Assembly: GCF_030409685.1 (NCBI RefSeq)
Contig: NZ_JAUFQJ010000002.1
Location: 1 to 64,000 of the forward strand
DNA length: 64,000 bases
Direction of reading: 5' to 3'
DNA from: Ferruginibacter paludis
Lineage (GTDB): Bacteria > Bacteroidota > Bacteroidia > Chitinophagales > Chitinophagaceae
The position numbers were made by a program, and so were the translations under genes. Each line of letters starts with the position of its first letter. The first letter of the stretch is position 1. Under the pieces are notes generated by a model. That model ran no database searches. It was given only the letters and a program-made list of their open reading frames with translations, and was not told the DNA's origin. This document shows positions 7,421 to 15,234 of this stretch, piece after piece.

Positions 7421-10352
7421 TTTTGTTTTTAATGCTGATCAATTCTTCCCTCAATTCCATACAGGCCTGCACGCACACGCTTTCCAGCTGTAACACCATA
7501 TCCGGAAGTCCTGCCCTGAATTGCTGCGTATGCGCATATTCCTTTATCACTCTTGCCATGTTTTCAAAATCGGTGCTGATGCCCATAATTGAAAAAGATG
7601 GAATCATTTTGTGCACAGCTGAATGTAACAATTGCCAGTTCTTATCATGAAAACTTTGTTTCATGGCGCTGATCAACGGAGGTGTTTGTTCCAGGTACAG
7701 CAAGATCATTTCGGTCATCAATGCCGGGTTCGATTTTGTGCGCCGGTTTAAATATTCCAGGTCGGTACATTTTTCGTAATGCAAGGCGGATGTTACCTTT
7801 TCTTCACTCACTACTTTGTTGCGCTTTACCTGCTCAATCAATTTGCTATACAACAGTCGTTCGTTCACAGGTTTGGCTATGTAGTCGTTCATACCTACTT
7901 CCCTGCATTTTGCCACATCCACTGTTGTAACATCTGCGGTTAAAGCAATGATAGGAAGTGTGAGCTTCATTTTTTTCCGGATATAATCTGTTGCTTCAAA
8001 GCCGTTCATTTCCGGCATTTGCAAATCCATCAGGATAATATCATATACCCCGTTTTCCAGTTTTTCGATGGCAATTTTCCCATCCGCGGCTATATCACAT
8101 TCAAATCCAAAATCATCCAGCAGCGTCCTCATCAGTAATTGGTTCAACGCTATATCTTCCACTACCAGTACCCGGATGTTTTTAATCTTATCATCGAATT
8201 CAGCAATCTCATTCAAAGGCTCTGCTACTTCTTTTGTTTTTTTAAAAGGCAATATAAAACTAAACGTGGTGCCTTCACCCATTACACTTTTCACCGTGAT
8301 ACTACCTCCCTGCGGTTCTACCAGCTGCTTCACTATGGCAAGGCCCAGGCCGGTACCGCCGTACAAACGGGAAGTGCCGCTCGAGGCTTGCTGAAAGTTC
8401 TCAAAAATCTTTTCCATTTTATCTTCCCTTATGCCAATACCGGTATCTTTTACAAAAAATTCAACACTGGCGGTATCATAGTCTTCCTGCAACAGGCGTA
8501 CGCCGACTGTAATACTTCCTGTGGTGGTAAATTTTACGGCATTGCTAACCAGGTTTAAAATAATCTGGTGCAGGCGTACGGGGTCGCCCATCAGCACTTC
8601 CGGAATATTGCTATCGTATTCTTTAATGAGCTTTAAATTTTTTTCCTGGATTTTTATTTCGAATAAATGCAGCATGGCGGCTATTGACACGGATAGTTTG
8701 AAAGGTATTTGCTCAAAAGACATTTTACCGGCATCTACTTTTGCCAGGTCAAGGATATCGTTGATGAGTACAATCAGTGCATCGCCGCTTATCTTAATGG
8801 CGTTCAGGTATTCCTTTTGCTTTTCTGATAAATCCGTTTTTAGAACCACTTTTGTAAAACCAATGATGGCATTCATTGGAGTGCGTATTTCGTGACTCAT
8901 GTTCGATAAAAACTGCTGCTTTGCCTTTACTGCGTTTTCAGCTATTTTGGTAGCCGCTTCTGCATTGCCCTGGGCTTCCCGTGCGGTGGAAGTTGCCAAT
9001 TCCGCGACTACTTTTGCTGCTATCAATTCTTCTTCAATTCTCTTTTGGGCAGTTACATCCCGTGCTACAATTACAACACCCTGCACATGGCCCTGTTCAT
9101 CTTTGTAAACCGATCCATTGAATAATACATCCGTTAATTTGTGGTCGCGGATGGTAAGCGGGTAATCGGCAACAAAGCCTACGGCAAATGTCCGCTCGTA
9201 AGCTTCCCGCGCTTTTTCAGGTTCGGTGAAATAATCGAAAAAATTGCTGCCGGTCAATAGTTCCCTACTGGCACCCGTAATATTTACAGAGGCGTTGTTC
9301 ATATCCGTAATTTTTCCGTTGGTGCTGATTGTGAACAACGGATCCTGACTTGCTTCGATGAGACTTCGGGCATAATTGGCAATCCGCAATTCGGCTGCCC
9401 GCTTTTCTTTTTCGTCATTTTGAAAAGCCAGTTCTTTATTGGCGATCACGAGTTCTGCTGCCCGCTTTTCTTTTTCGTTGTTTTGAAAAATCAATTCTTT
9501 ATTGGCAATGCTAAGTTCCTGTGCCCGCTTTTCTTTTTCATCGTTTTGAAAGGCCAGCTCTTTATTGGCGATGATTAGTTCCGCGGCACGTTTTTCTTTT
9601 TCGTTATTTTGAAAAATCAATTCTTTATTGGCAATGCTAAGTTCCTGTGCCCGCTTTTCTTTTTCATCGTTTTGAAAGGCCAGCTCTTTATTGGCGATAA
9701 TCAGTTCTGCCGCCCGCTTTTCCTTTTCATCATCCTGATAAGCCAATTCTATGTTAGCAATACCCAATTCTGCCGCCCGCTTTCCTTTTTCGTTTCCCTG
9801 GAACGCCAGTTCATTATTGGCGATAATCAGTGCGGCTGCCAGCCTGTCTTTTTCTGCTTTTTTAAAACTAAGTTTTGTCCATGCAATATCCAGTTCACCG
9901 GCTAATTTTTGCTGGTTAAGGAGATTCAAATTTTTACTATTCACCAGTTCCGTGACTTCTGTAAAGATGATAATTACACCCGTAATACTACCTTCTTTTT
10001 CTTTAAAGGGCTGATAACTGCAGGTAAAAAAAAGTTGTTCTTTTTTATTATTCCGGAGTATGTAAAATTCCTGCTCACTGATGCATTTAGTTTCACCGCT
10101 TTGCGTTACAGTATCCATCAATTCTCTTATTACGGTTGATTGCAGTTCAGGAAAAACTGCAAACATCGGTTTGCCAATAATGGTGTTGTCTTTACCCAAT
10201 AATTGTAAATAAAGTGTATTTACAAAATCGATGGTATAGTTTTTCCCCTTTAAAATGACAATAGCCACGGGCGACTGCATCATTGCGGCATAAATATGCA
10301 TTTCCATTGTATTTTCAACCAGTTCAGCCCCGATGCTTTCTTGTTTATTCAT
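7401..10352 (-). CDS. Hybrid sensor histidine kinase (PAS, coiled-coil repeats, PAS, HisKA, HATPase, receiver, Hpt)
   Basis: About 983 residues, no membrane segments. Order: PAS (about 20-130), a coiled coil of 21-residue repeats (about 168-320), PAS (about 340-460), HisKA with His487 (SNMSHEIRTPMN), HATPase ending GGTGLGLAIVKQLVE, receiver with Asp776 (ILMDLQMPEMNG) and a C-terminal Hpt with His914 (AVHKM). It therefore holds a full phosphorelay and could pass phosphate to the adjacent single-domain regulator, whose gene it overlaps. The ATG at 10352 was preferred over an in-frame TTG at 10370. The gene starts 25 bp after the stop of the AraC-like gene, suggesting one minus-strand operon 10938-6983. 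Confidence 0.9.
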   Translation of the reverse strand: MNKQESIGAELVENTMEMHIYAAMMQSPVAIVILKGKNYTIDFVNTLYLQLLGKDNTIIGKPMFAVFPELQSTVIRELMDTVTQSGETKCISEQEFYILRNNKKEQLFFTCSYQPFKEKEGSITGVIIIFTEVTELVNSKNLNLLNQQKLAGELDIAWTKLSFKKAEKDRLAAALIIANNELAFQGNEKGKRAAELGIANIELAYQDDEKEKRAAELIIANKELAFQNDEKEKRAQELSIANKELIFQNNEKEKRAAELIIANKELAFQNDEKEKRAQELSIANKELIFQNNEKEKRAAELVIANKELAFQNDEKEKRAAELRIANYARSLIEASQDPLFTISTNGKITDMNNASVNITGASRELLTGSNFFDYFTEPEKAREAYERTFAVGFVADYPLTIRDHKLTDVLFNGSVYKDEQGHVQGVVIVARDVTAQKRIEEELIAAKVVAELATSTAREAQGNAEAATKIAENAVKAKQQFLSNMSHEIRTPMNAIIGFTKVVLKTDLSEKQKEYLNAIKISGDALIVLINDILDLAKVDAGKMSFEQIPFKLSVSIAAMLHLFEIKIQEKNLKLIKEYDSNIPEVLMGDPVRLHQIILNLVSNAVKFTTTGSITVGVRLLQEDYDTASVEFFVKDTGIGIREDKMEKIFENFQQASSGTSRLYGGTGLGLAIVKQLVEPQGGSITVKSVMGEGTTFSFILPFKKTKEVAEPLNEIAEFDDKIKNIRVLVVEDIALNQLLMRTLLDDFGFECDIAADGKIAIEKLENGVYDIILMDLQMPEMNGFEATDYIRKKMKLTLPIIALTADVTTVDVAKCREVGMNDYIAKPVNERLLYSKLIEQVKRNKVVSEEKVTSALHYEKCTDLEYLNRRTKSNPALMTEMILLYLEQTPPLISAMKQSFHDKNWQLLHSAVHKMIPSFSIMGISTDFENMARVIKEYAHTQQFRAGLPDMVLQLESVCVQACMELREELISIKNKSDECTK
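9408..9848 (-). repeat. Seven tandem 63-bp repeats encoding a 21-residue coiled-coil unit
   Basis: Inside the hybrid kinase gene, seven consecutive 63-bp units encode variants of EKRAAELIIANKELAFQNDEK (three heptads), with degenerate half-units on both sides. Unit pairs 3+4 and 5+6 encode the same 42 residues, so a 126-bp double unit was recently duplicated. Copy number is likely to vary between strains without breaking the frame. Confidence 0.93.
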
Positions 10353-10377
10353 TGTATTATTTTGGAACAATCGTGTC

Positions 10378-10938
10378 TTAAATTTCTTCCAGCGGAGTGC
10401 GCTTTTTATCTTTTAATTGTTTAAAATGCGATGGCGAAAGGCCGGTTACTTTTTTAAACTGGTGTGACAAATGAGCAACGCTGCTGTAATTCATTTTCCA
10501 GGCTATTTCAGAAATGGTAAGTTCGTCATACATGATTAGCTCCTTGATGCGTTGCACCTTATGCGAAATGATAAATTGTTCAATCGTGGTGCCCTGCACT
10601 TCGGAAAATAAATTGGCGAGGTAAGTATAATCATGATGCAATTTTTCGCTCAGCAAGGTTGAAAAATTAACTCTTTCTATTTCTTCTGAATAATGCACCA
10701 TCTCAATAATGATTGTTTTTATCCGTTCAATCAATATCGCTCTTTTATCATCCATTAACTGAAGCCCGGTATCAAGCAGCGCAGCTTGCAATAATTCCCG
10801 CTGCTGTTCGGTGATATTTTCCATGACCTCAACTTCCCCCAAATCAACCATAATAAAATGCAGTCCTAATTTTTTAAGCTCTTCCTTAACTGCCGTTTTG
10901 CACCGGTTACTCACCATGTATTTGATGTATAGTTTCAA
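10378..10938 (-). CDS. AraC-type HTH regulator with an HMA-like N-terminal domain
   Basis: 186 residues. The C-terminal 100 residues form an AraC double helix-turn-helix (TISEIAWKMNYSSVAHLSHQFK, broken here as TISEIAWKMNY then SSVAHLSHQFK). The first 70 residues do not resemble the AraC cupin. They follow a ferredoxin-like pattern: strand KLYIKYMV, Cys13 in SNRCK, helix, strand HFIMVDLGEVEV, helix ITEQQRELLQAALLDTG. That resembles heavy-metal-associated (HMA) domains with one of the two cysteines kept. A close paralogue is at 17638-18234. First gene of the putative operon with the hybrid kinase and receiver. Ligand and targets are not visible. Confidence 0.85.
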   Translation of the reverse strand: MKLYIKYMVSNRCKTAVKEELKKLGLHFIMVDLGEVEVMENITEQQRELLQAALLDTGLQLMDDKRAILIERIKTIIIEMVHYSEEIERVNFSTLLSEKLHHDYTYLANLFSEVQGTTIEQFIISHKVQRIKELIMYDELTISEIAWKMNYSSVAHLSHQFKKVTGLSPSHFKQLKDKKRTPLEEI

Positions 10939-11260
10939 CTATATTTAATTTAAAGGTTATTACACACAAAGATGCCGGGCTTTGAATAGTAAAGTCTTTT
11001 AAAATTTTATGAAATAGTTGTATAATTCACAGTTATAGGCGGACAGATTACAAACAATTTTACTTTTGCAAAAAATACTGACTTGTAAAGGTGAGTTGGT
11101 GGCTAGCAATCATTGGTTGGAAGAATGCACTTTTATTTTAAGTGGAATAACTTAATTGGTAAGTGTGCCGGGGGCAGGTTAATGGCAGATTAATTTTTTT
11201 AGTCTGTTGAAAATGTTGAAATGGCTTACATTTTATATTAAATATGCACGCAGTTAGTAC
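10939..11260. other. 322-bp intergenic region with no recognisable gene
   Basis: It lies upstream of the minus-strand AraC-like gene and downstream of the soluble kinase, so it should hold the promoter of the operon that starts at 10938. It is A/T-rich. No convincing promoter consensus, hairpin or gene remnant was identified. Confidence 0.45.
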
Positions 11261-12055
11261 TTAATTATTATTAAACGAGAGAATAAAAGTGGTGCCTTTA
11301 CCTTCTGTAGAATCAATAGTAATATTTGCCCCGTTGGCTTTTAAAATAGTATAGCTTAGTGCAAGGCCAACACCCAACCCATTTGGCTTGGTTGTATAGT
11401 AAGGTTGAAAAATATTTTTTAAATTTTCTTTCTTAATGCCGCATCCGTTGTCTTCAATCCTTACCACGAATTTATTATCCTCATACCCCGTAACCAGTGT
11501 TAGCATTCCGCCTTCAGAAGCCATCGCATCCACCGCATTTACAATCATATTGGTCAGTGCAATTTTCATTTTTGGTTCATCCATTGTTATTTTATAATCA
11601 GCAGGGGCATAGCTTTTACGCACTTCAATATTTTTTAGTATGATGCGGTCACCGGCAGTTACCAGCACATCCTCCAGTAATTGCTGAACGGATTGTTTTC
11701 TTTTATCGGCCGTATCCTCCGCTTCTTTTTTCAGCAGTATACTGATTAAATCATTGATGCGTGTATAACTTCTTTTAATGATATCCAGGTATATTTTCTG
11801 GCTGTCATCCGTCATCAGCGCTTCCAGGATGTCGACAGACAGGTTGATATTGGTAAGCGGGTTTCTAACCTCGTGCGCCAGGATAGAAGCAAACTGCGGC
11901 GGCAGTTCCTTTATTTTTTCAGGCGCTTTCCAAACAACGTTCAGGCTGTAATTGTCTTTTACTGGTAACAGAACAGTAGCAACAGCGGCGGTTTGGTTGT
12001 ATAACATGGTTAAATTTTTTTGATAGTAATTGATTCCATAAAGGTGAGGAAGCAT
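11261..12055 (-). CDS. Soluble sensor histidine kinase without a sensor domain
   Basis: 264 residues: a short N-terminus (about 50), HisKA with His61 (ILAHEVRNPLTN), then HATPase with N-box MIVNAVDAM, DNGCGI and GLGVGLALSY. No membrane helix, PAS or GAF domain is seen, so the input must come from a partner protein or an unrecognised short N-terminus. ATG at 12055 is the outermost start; a second ATG at 12007 is possible and would leave a leader of about 60 bp behind the conserved motif at 12068-12103. No response regulator lies next to it; the nearest is at 6983. Confidence 0.87.
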   Translation of the reverse strand: MLPHLYGINYYQKNLTMLYNQTAAVATVLLPVKDNYSLNVVWKAPEKIKELPPQFASILAHEVRNPLTNINLSVDILEALMTDDSQKIYLDIIKRSYTRINDLISILLKKEAEDTADKRKQSVQQLLEDVLVTAGDRIILKNIEVRKSYAPADYKITMDEPKMKIALTNMIVNAVDAMASEGGMLTLVTGYEDNKFVVRIEDNGCGIKKENLKNIFQPYYTTKPNGLGVGLALSYTILKANGANITIDSTEGKGTTFILSFNNN

Positions 12056-12067
12056 TTGTTCACAATT

Positions 12068-12103
12068 GTTACATAACTCTTGCTAAAAGTTACATCATTC
12101 ACA
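12068..12103 (-). promoter_or_regulatory. Copy 1 of the motif TGTGAATGATG-N19-TGTAAY
   Basis: On the minus strand, TGTGAATGATG (12103-12093) is followed after exactly 19 bases by TGTAAC (12073-12068). It ends 13 bp before the outer start of the soluble kinase. Spacing is identical in the copies at 13156 and 14101. Confidence 0.6.
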
Positions 12104-12160
12104 TGTTTCCAAAAAGAGCCCACTGAATAAAATTAGAACTACGTTCAGACATATCCCCGG

Positions 12161-12985
12161 TTATTTCGAGGCTTTAAAATAATTTGGCTCATCGTACATA
12201 ATTTCCCTTACATGAAACCTGGCATAAGGATAGTCACCTTTTTTCAACCGCCACAACACTTCACATACAGTTGGAACAAGTATTCCGTTGAAATTTTTAT
12301 AGTCATTTAGCCTGATGATCCATGTCTCACGAATACCTGCTTCCATAAACCTGGTAGTTTCCATTGTGGCTATTTCGTCTGCAGCATTAAAGCTTACCCG
12401 GTAAGCAAACGCAATTCCCTTATAGCTGAATGATAATTGTGCAGCCGAGTCATTGATTGCCGTCCAGCTGATATGTTCACCAGGCAATAGATTAGTGGGA
12501 AACCAAACATTTTCCCCAAGCCATCGCTGTAGTTCCCCTTCATTAAAATTTGCTCCCTTACTATCTGCTACTTTAAACACATTGAAGAGCAACACCACAA
12601 GCCGCCCCTCGTCTGCAATGTACATATCGCGTGCTGTGAACATACTGGTAGTTCCTTTCCATATAAAGCCTGGCTTTTGCGCTGTAAAATATTGTTCCCC
12701 TTTTATATCAATCCAGCCCTTATCTAAGCCGGTTTTAAATTGCCCGTCGTGTTTAAGGCTTACATAACTGACGTATGCCTGCCCTTCTTTTAAAACATGT
12801 TTAAAATACCGCTGCACCGGAGCAGGCAGGCCAGCAAGCTGAGGGTAGGAAAATGTGCTGGCTGAAATATTTTGAGACAATGAAAAAAGTGTTTTCACCT
12901 GTTGATGAAACCGCTTGGATAAACTGATGCTACCCACAATAAATACAATTATCAGCAGGCTTGCAATCGCTATTATAATGATCAT
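12161..12985 (-). CDS. Membrane-anchored DUF6544-type protein
   Basis: 274 residues. Residues 1-20 are a hydrophobic helix (MIIIIAIASLLIIVFIVGSI), so the rest is probably held at the outer face of the inner membrane. LPAPVQRYFKHVLKEG and the FTAQKPGFIWKG segment resemble the DUF6544/DUF6920 family, whose function is not known. The remainder is rich in strands and ends in a block with Trp residues (ETWIIRLNDYKNFNGILVP). It stands alone on the minus strand. The family call is from memory of the motif and should be treated as tentative. Confidence 0.7.
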   Translation of the reverse strand: MIIIIAIASLLIIVFIVGSISLSKRFHQQVKTLFSLSQNISASTFSYPQLAGLPAPVQRYFKHVLKEGQAYVSYVSLKHDGQFKTGLDKGWIDIKGEQYFTAQKPGFIWKGTTSMFTARDMYIADEGRLVVLLFNVFKVADSKGANFNEGELQRWLGENVWFPTNLLPGEHISWTAINDSAAQLSFSYKGIAFAYRVSFNAADEIATMETTRFMEAGIRETWIIRLNDYKNFNGILVPTVCEVLWRLKKGDYPYARFHVREIMYDEPNYFKASK

Positions 12986-13400
12986 ACTCTTTTAATTTTG
13001 TATTTCAGAATCATTTTTGCCTAAAAGCAGCCAGCCAATTTGGACAACAATTTAGAATGCAAACTGAACGTCAGCAGATGTCACTGCTGATCCTTGCCCG
13101 GGCCGCTTTTTTTTACTGTAAGCTACCACTTAAAATCTTCGCCGGTATGCAAAAGTGTGAATGATGCGACTCTTTCCTGCAATAGTGTAATACTCTTCCA
13201 ACGATATAAACGCATCTTTAAGCCATGATCATCCGGCAAAAAAATCAACAGTAATTCCAATGAAGCATTAAAGCCGCGACGCCTTTCAATTTCCACAGTT
13301 AAGTTGTAAACTAAAACAGTATGTCTATTATTACAGCCGCACTGAGGGACGATTAAAAAAATCATTTCTTAATACCGGAGTGTAACAAAAGAAATAGTTT
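12986..13400. other. 415-bp region with an orphan motif copy but no convincing gene
   Basis: It separates the DUF6544-type gene from phosphoglycerate mutase. An 80-codon minus-strand ORF (13123-13365) has no family features and is probably chance. The plus strand carries an orphan copy of the conserved motif at 13156-13191 without a coding sequence behind it (the nearest ATG, at 13227, opens only nine codons). It may be a decayed promoter region or drive a short RNA. Confidence 0.45.
13156..13191 (+). promoter_or_regulatory. Copy 2 (orphan) of the motif TGTGAATGATG-N19-TGTAAY
   Basis: TGTGAATGATG (13156-13166), 19 bases, then TGTAAT (13186-13191). About 31 of 38 aligned positions match copy 3 at 14101, including the internal CTGCAAT. 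No gene follows on the plus strand. Confidence 0.55.
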
Positions 13401-14003
13401 CTATAAATATTCCGCATTGATAAGCTTTAAATTCTTGTCAAAAGTATACAGTCTCGGCACCCCTGTCGGGATATTCACCTGCACCACGGCTTCGGGGCTG
13501 ATGTTTTCCAGGTACATCATCAGGGCCCTCAAACTGTTGCCATGAGCCACTATCAATACATTTTCTCCCGCATGTACCCTGGGCTCAATTACCGCTTTGT
13601 AATAAGGCGCCGTTCGGTTGAAAGTATCTTCCAGGCTTTCACCACCGGGTGGCCGGACAGCATAACTTCTTCTCCATATTTCCACCTGAGCTTCTCCATA
13701 CTTTGCTATCGTGTCTGCTTTATTCAGTCCCTGTAAATCGCCATACATGCGCTCATTCAGCGCTGCATTTTTTATTACGGGTATAGTTGTTTGTTCAATA
13801 GTTTCGAGTATGATCCGCAAGGTTTCCTGCGCTCTTACCAGCATGGAAGTAAAGGCGACATGGTAAGCAAAATTTTTTATTTTTTTTCCAGCATTCACCG
13901 CCTCTTCTTCGCCCAAGGCGGTCAGCGGTACATCCAAGTTACCTGTAAACAGGTTGGCAAGATTATAAGTGGATTGCCCGTGGCGGATGATTGTTAATGA
14001 CAT
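13401..14003 (-). CDS. gpmA: 2,3-bisphosphoglycerate-dependent phosphoglycerate mutase
   Basis: 200 residues of the histidine phosphatase superfamily. Visible are the RHG signature with phospho-acceptor His8 (IIRHGQST), Arg57, Glu84 (NERMYGDLQG) and the second His154 (VAHGNSLRA). ERMYGDLQG and RPPGGESLEDT are typical of dPGM rather than of general phosphatases. It interconverts 3- and 2-phosphoglycerate in glycolysis. At 200 residues it is shorter than E. coli GpmA (250), as in the short dPGM forms. It is divergent from the lactate dehydrogenase gene with 199 bp between starts, and that gap holds two facing copies of the TGTGAATGAT element, which suggests shared control. Confidence 0.88.
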   Translation of the reverse strand: MSLTIIRHGQSTYNLANLFTGNLDVPLTALGEEEAVNAGKKIKNFAYHVAFTSMLVRAQETLRIILETIEQTTIPVIKNAALNERMYGDLQGLNKADTIAKYGEAQVEIWRRSYAVRPPGGESLEDTFNRTAPYYKAVIEPRVHAGENVLIVAHGNSLRALMMYLENISPEAVVQVNIPTGVPRLYTFDKNLKLINAEYL

Positions 14004-14070
14004 TTCAGGTGATTTATTTTTTTACATAAAATTGATATTGTTGAAAATAAGAACATTGTCTGCTAAAATT

Positions 14071-14136
14071 AATCATTCACAACTTTTTATTGTCCCGATG
14101 TGTGAATGATGCAATTGTTTTCTGCAATTGTGTAAC
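14071..14136. promoter_or_regulatory. Divergent operator-like region with facing TGTGAATGAT elements (includes motif copy 3)
   Basis: ATCATTCACA (14072-14081) and TGTGAATGAT (14101-14110) form an inverted pair separated by 19 bp. The right-hand element starts motif copy 3: TGTGAATGATG (14101-14111), 19 bases, TGTAAC (14131-14136). The pair lies between gpmA (start 14003, minus) and the lactate dehydrogenase (start 14203, plus), 68 bp and 92 bp from the two start codons. TGTGA half-sites recall the Crp/Fnr family, but the factor is not known. Confidence 0.6.
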
Positions 14137-14202
14137 AGCGGCTTCAGTATTAACGCCAACTTAGCATACTGGTTTAACCATATACAAACAAAAGAGCAAA
14201 TA

Positions 14203-15225
14203 ATGAAAGTCGCTATTTTCAGTACAAAATATTATGAACGGGAATACCTTAATAACGCCAATGCCGGAGGCAAACATCAGCTGACTTTTTATGATGCGAG
14301 CCTCAATGAAGACAGCATCAATCTCACCATCGGGCATGAAGCAGTTTGCGTTTTATTGTCTGATAAAATCAGCAAAACAGTTATTGATAAGTTATCTGCC
14401 AACAACATTAAATTGATTGATCTGCGCAGCGCAGGTTTCGACAATGTAGATATTGAAGCCGCTGCCAAACGCAATATAAAAGTAATGCGCGTGCCGGCCT
14501 ATTCACCCCAGGCCATAGCAGAGCATGCTGTTTCGCTTATCCTGGCGCTTGACAGAAAAACATACAAGGCCTACAACAGGGTAAGAGAAAATAATTTTTC
14601 ACTGAACAACCTGATGGGTTTTAATCTTTCGGGCAAAACGGTGGGTGTTGTCGGTACCGGCAAAATCGGCAGGGCATTTTCCGCCATCATGCTGGGCTTT
14701 GGATGTAAAGTAATTGCCTACGACATTAAAGAGTCAGATCTGCTGAAAGAAAAAGGTGTTGAATACAAAACCTTTGAAGAACTGCTGCAGGTGTCAGACA
14801 TCATTTCTATTCATTGCCCGCTTACTGCCGATACACGTCATTTGTTTAACAGCTTTGCTTTTGGCAAAATGAAAGTAGGCGCAATGCTGATCAATACCAG
14901 TCGTGGAGCTGTTATACAAACCTCGCATGCCGTTGAAGCATTAAAGAGAGCGCAGCTGGGCTACCTGGGAATTGATGTGTACGAAGGAGAAGAAAATTTA
15001 TTCTTTAAAGATTTATCCGGAAGCATTGTACAGGATGATTTGATTGAAAGGCTGATGTCTTTTAACAATGTGCTGATTACACCTCACCAGGCATTTTTTA
15101 CCAAAGAAGCAGTTGAACAAATTGCGCTGACCACCATTAAAAACTTTACCGATTTTGAAAATGGTATTCCATCAGTGAACGAAGTAAAAATTGAAAAGAC
15201 AAAATTATTACAGTTATCATCATAA
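14203..15225 (+). CDS. ldhA: D-lactate dehydrogenase (2-hydroxyacid dehydrogenase family)
   Basis: 340 residues from the ATG at 14203. An in-frame ATG at 14128 would add 25 residues outside the family's usual start (MKVAIFSTKYY). The NAD-binding motif GVVGTGKIG, the arginine block NTSRGAVIQ and the catalytic histidine in LITPHQAFFTKEA are present, as in LdhA-type D-lactate dehydrogenases that reduce pyruvate to D-lactate with NADH. It is followed after 9 bp by the old yellow enzyme gene, so the two likely form an operon for NADH disposal. The leader carries the TGTGAATGATG element. Confidence 0.9.
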   Translation: MKVAIFSTKYYEREYLNNANAGGKHQLTFYDASLNEDSINLTIGHEAVCVLLSDKISKTVIDKLSANNIKLIDLRSAGFDNVDIEAAAKRNIKVMRVPAYSPQAIAEHAVSLILALDRKTYKAYNRVRENNFSLNNLMGFNLSGKTVGVVGTGKIGRAFSAIMLGFGCKVIAYDIKESDLLKEKGVEYKTFEELLQVSDIISIHCPLTADTRHLFNSFAFGKMKVGAMLINTSRGAVIQTSHAVEALKRAQLGYLGIDVYEGEENLFFKDLSGSIVQDDLIERLMSFNNVLITPHQAFFTKEAVEQIALTTIKNFTDFENGIPSVNEVKIEKTKLLQLSS

Positions 15226-15234
15226 ACACCAAAC

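Noticed and set aside
9408..9848. Tandem repeats considered as a CRISPR array
   Set aside because: The 63-bp units are adjoining, coding and in frame, without unique spacers; no cas genes are present.
9609..10139. Plus-strand ORFs of 76-98 codons with repeated sequence
   Set aside because: They are antisense shadows of the 21-residue repeats and PAS region of the hybrid kinase.
13123..13365. Minus-strand ORF of 80 codons
   Set aside because: No recognisable domain, and the plus strand of the same DNA carries a regulatory motif copy; likely chance.
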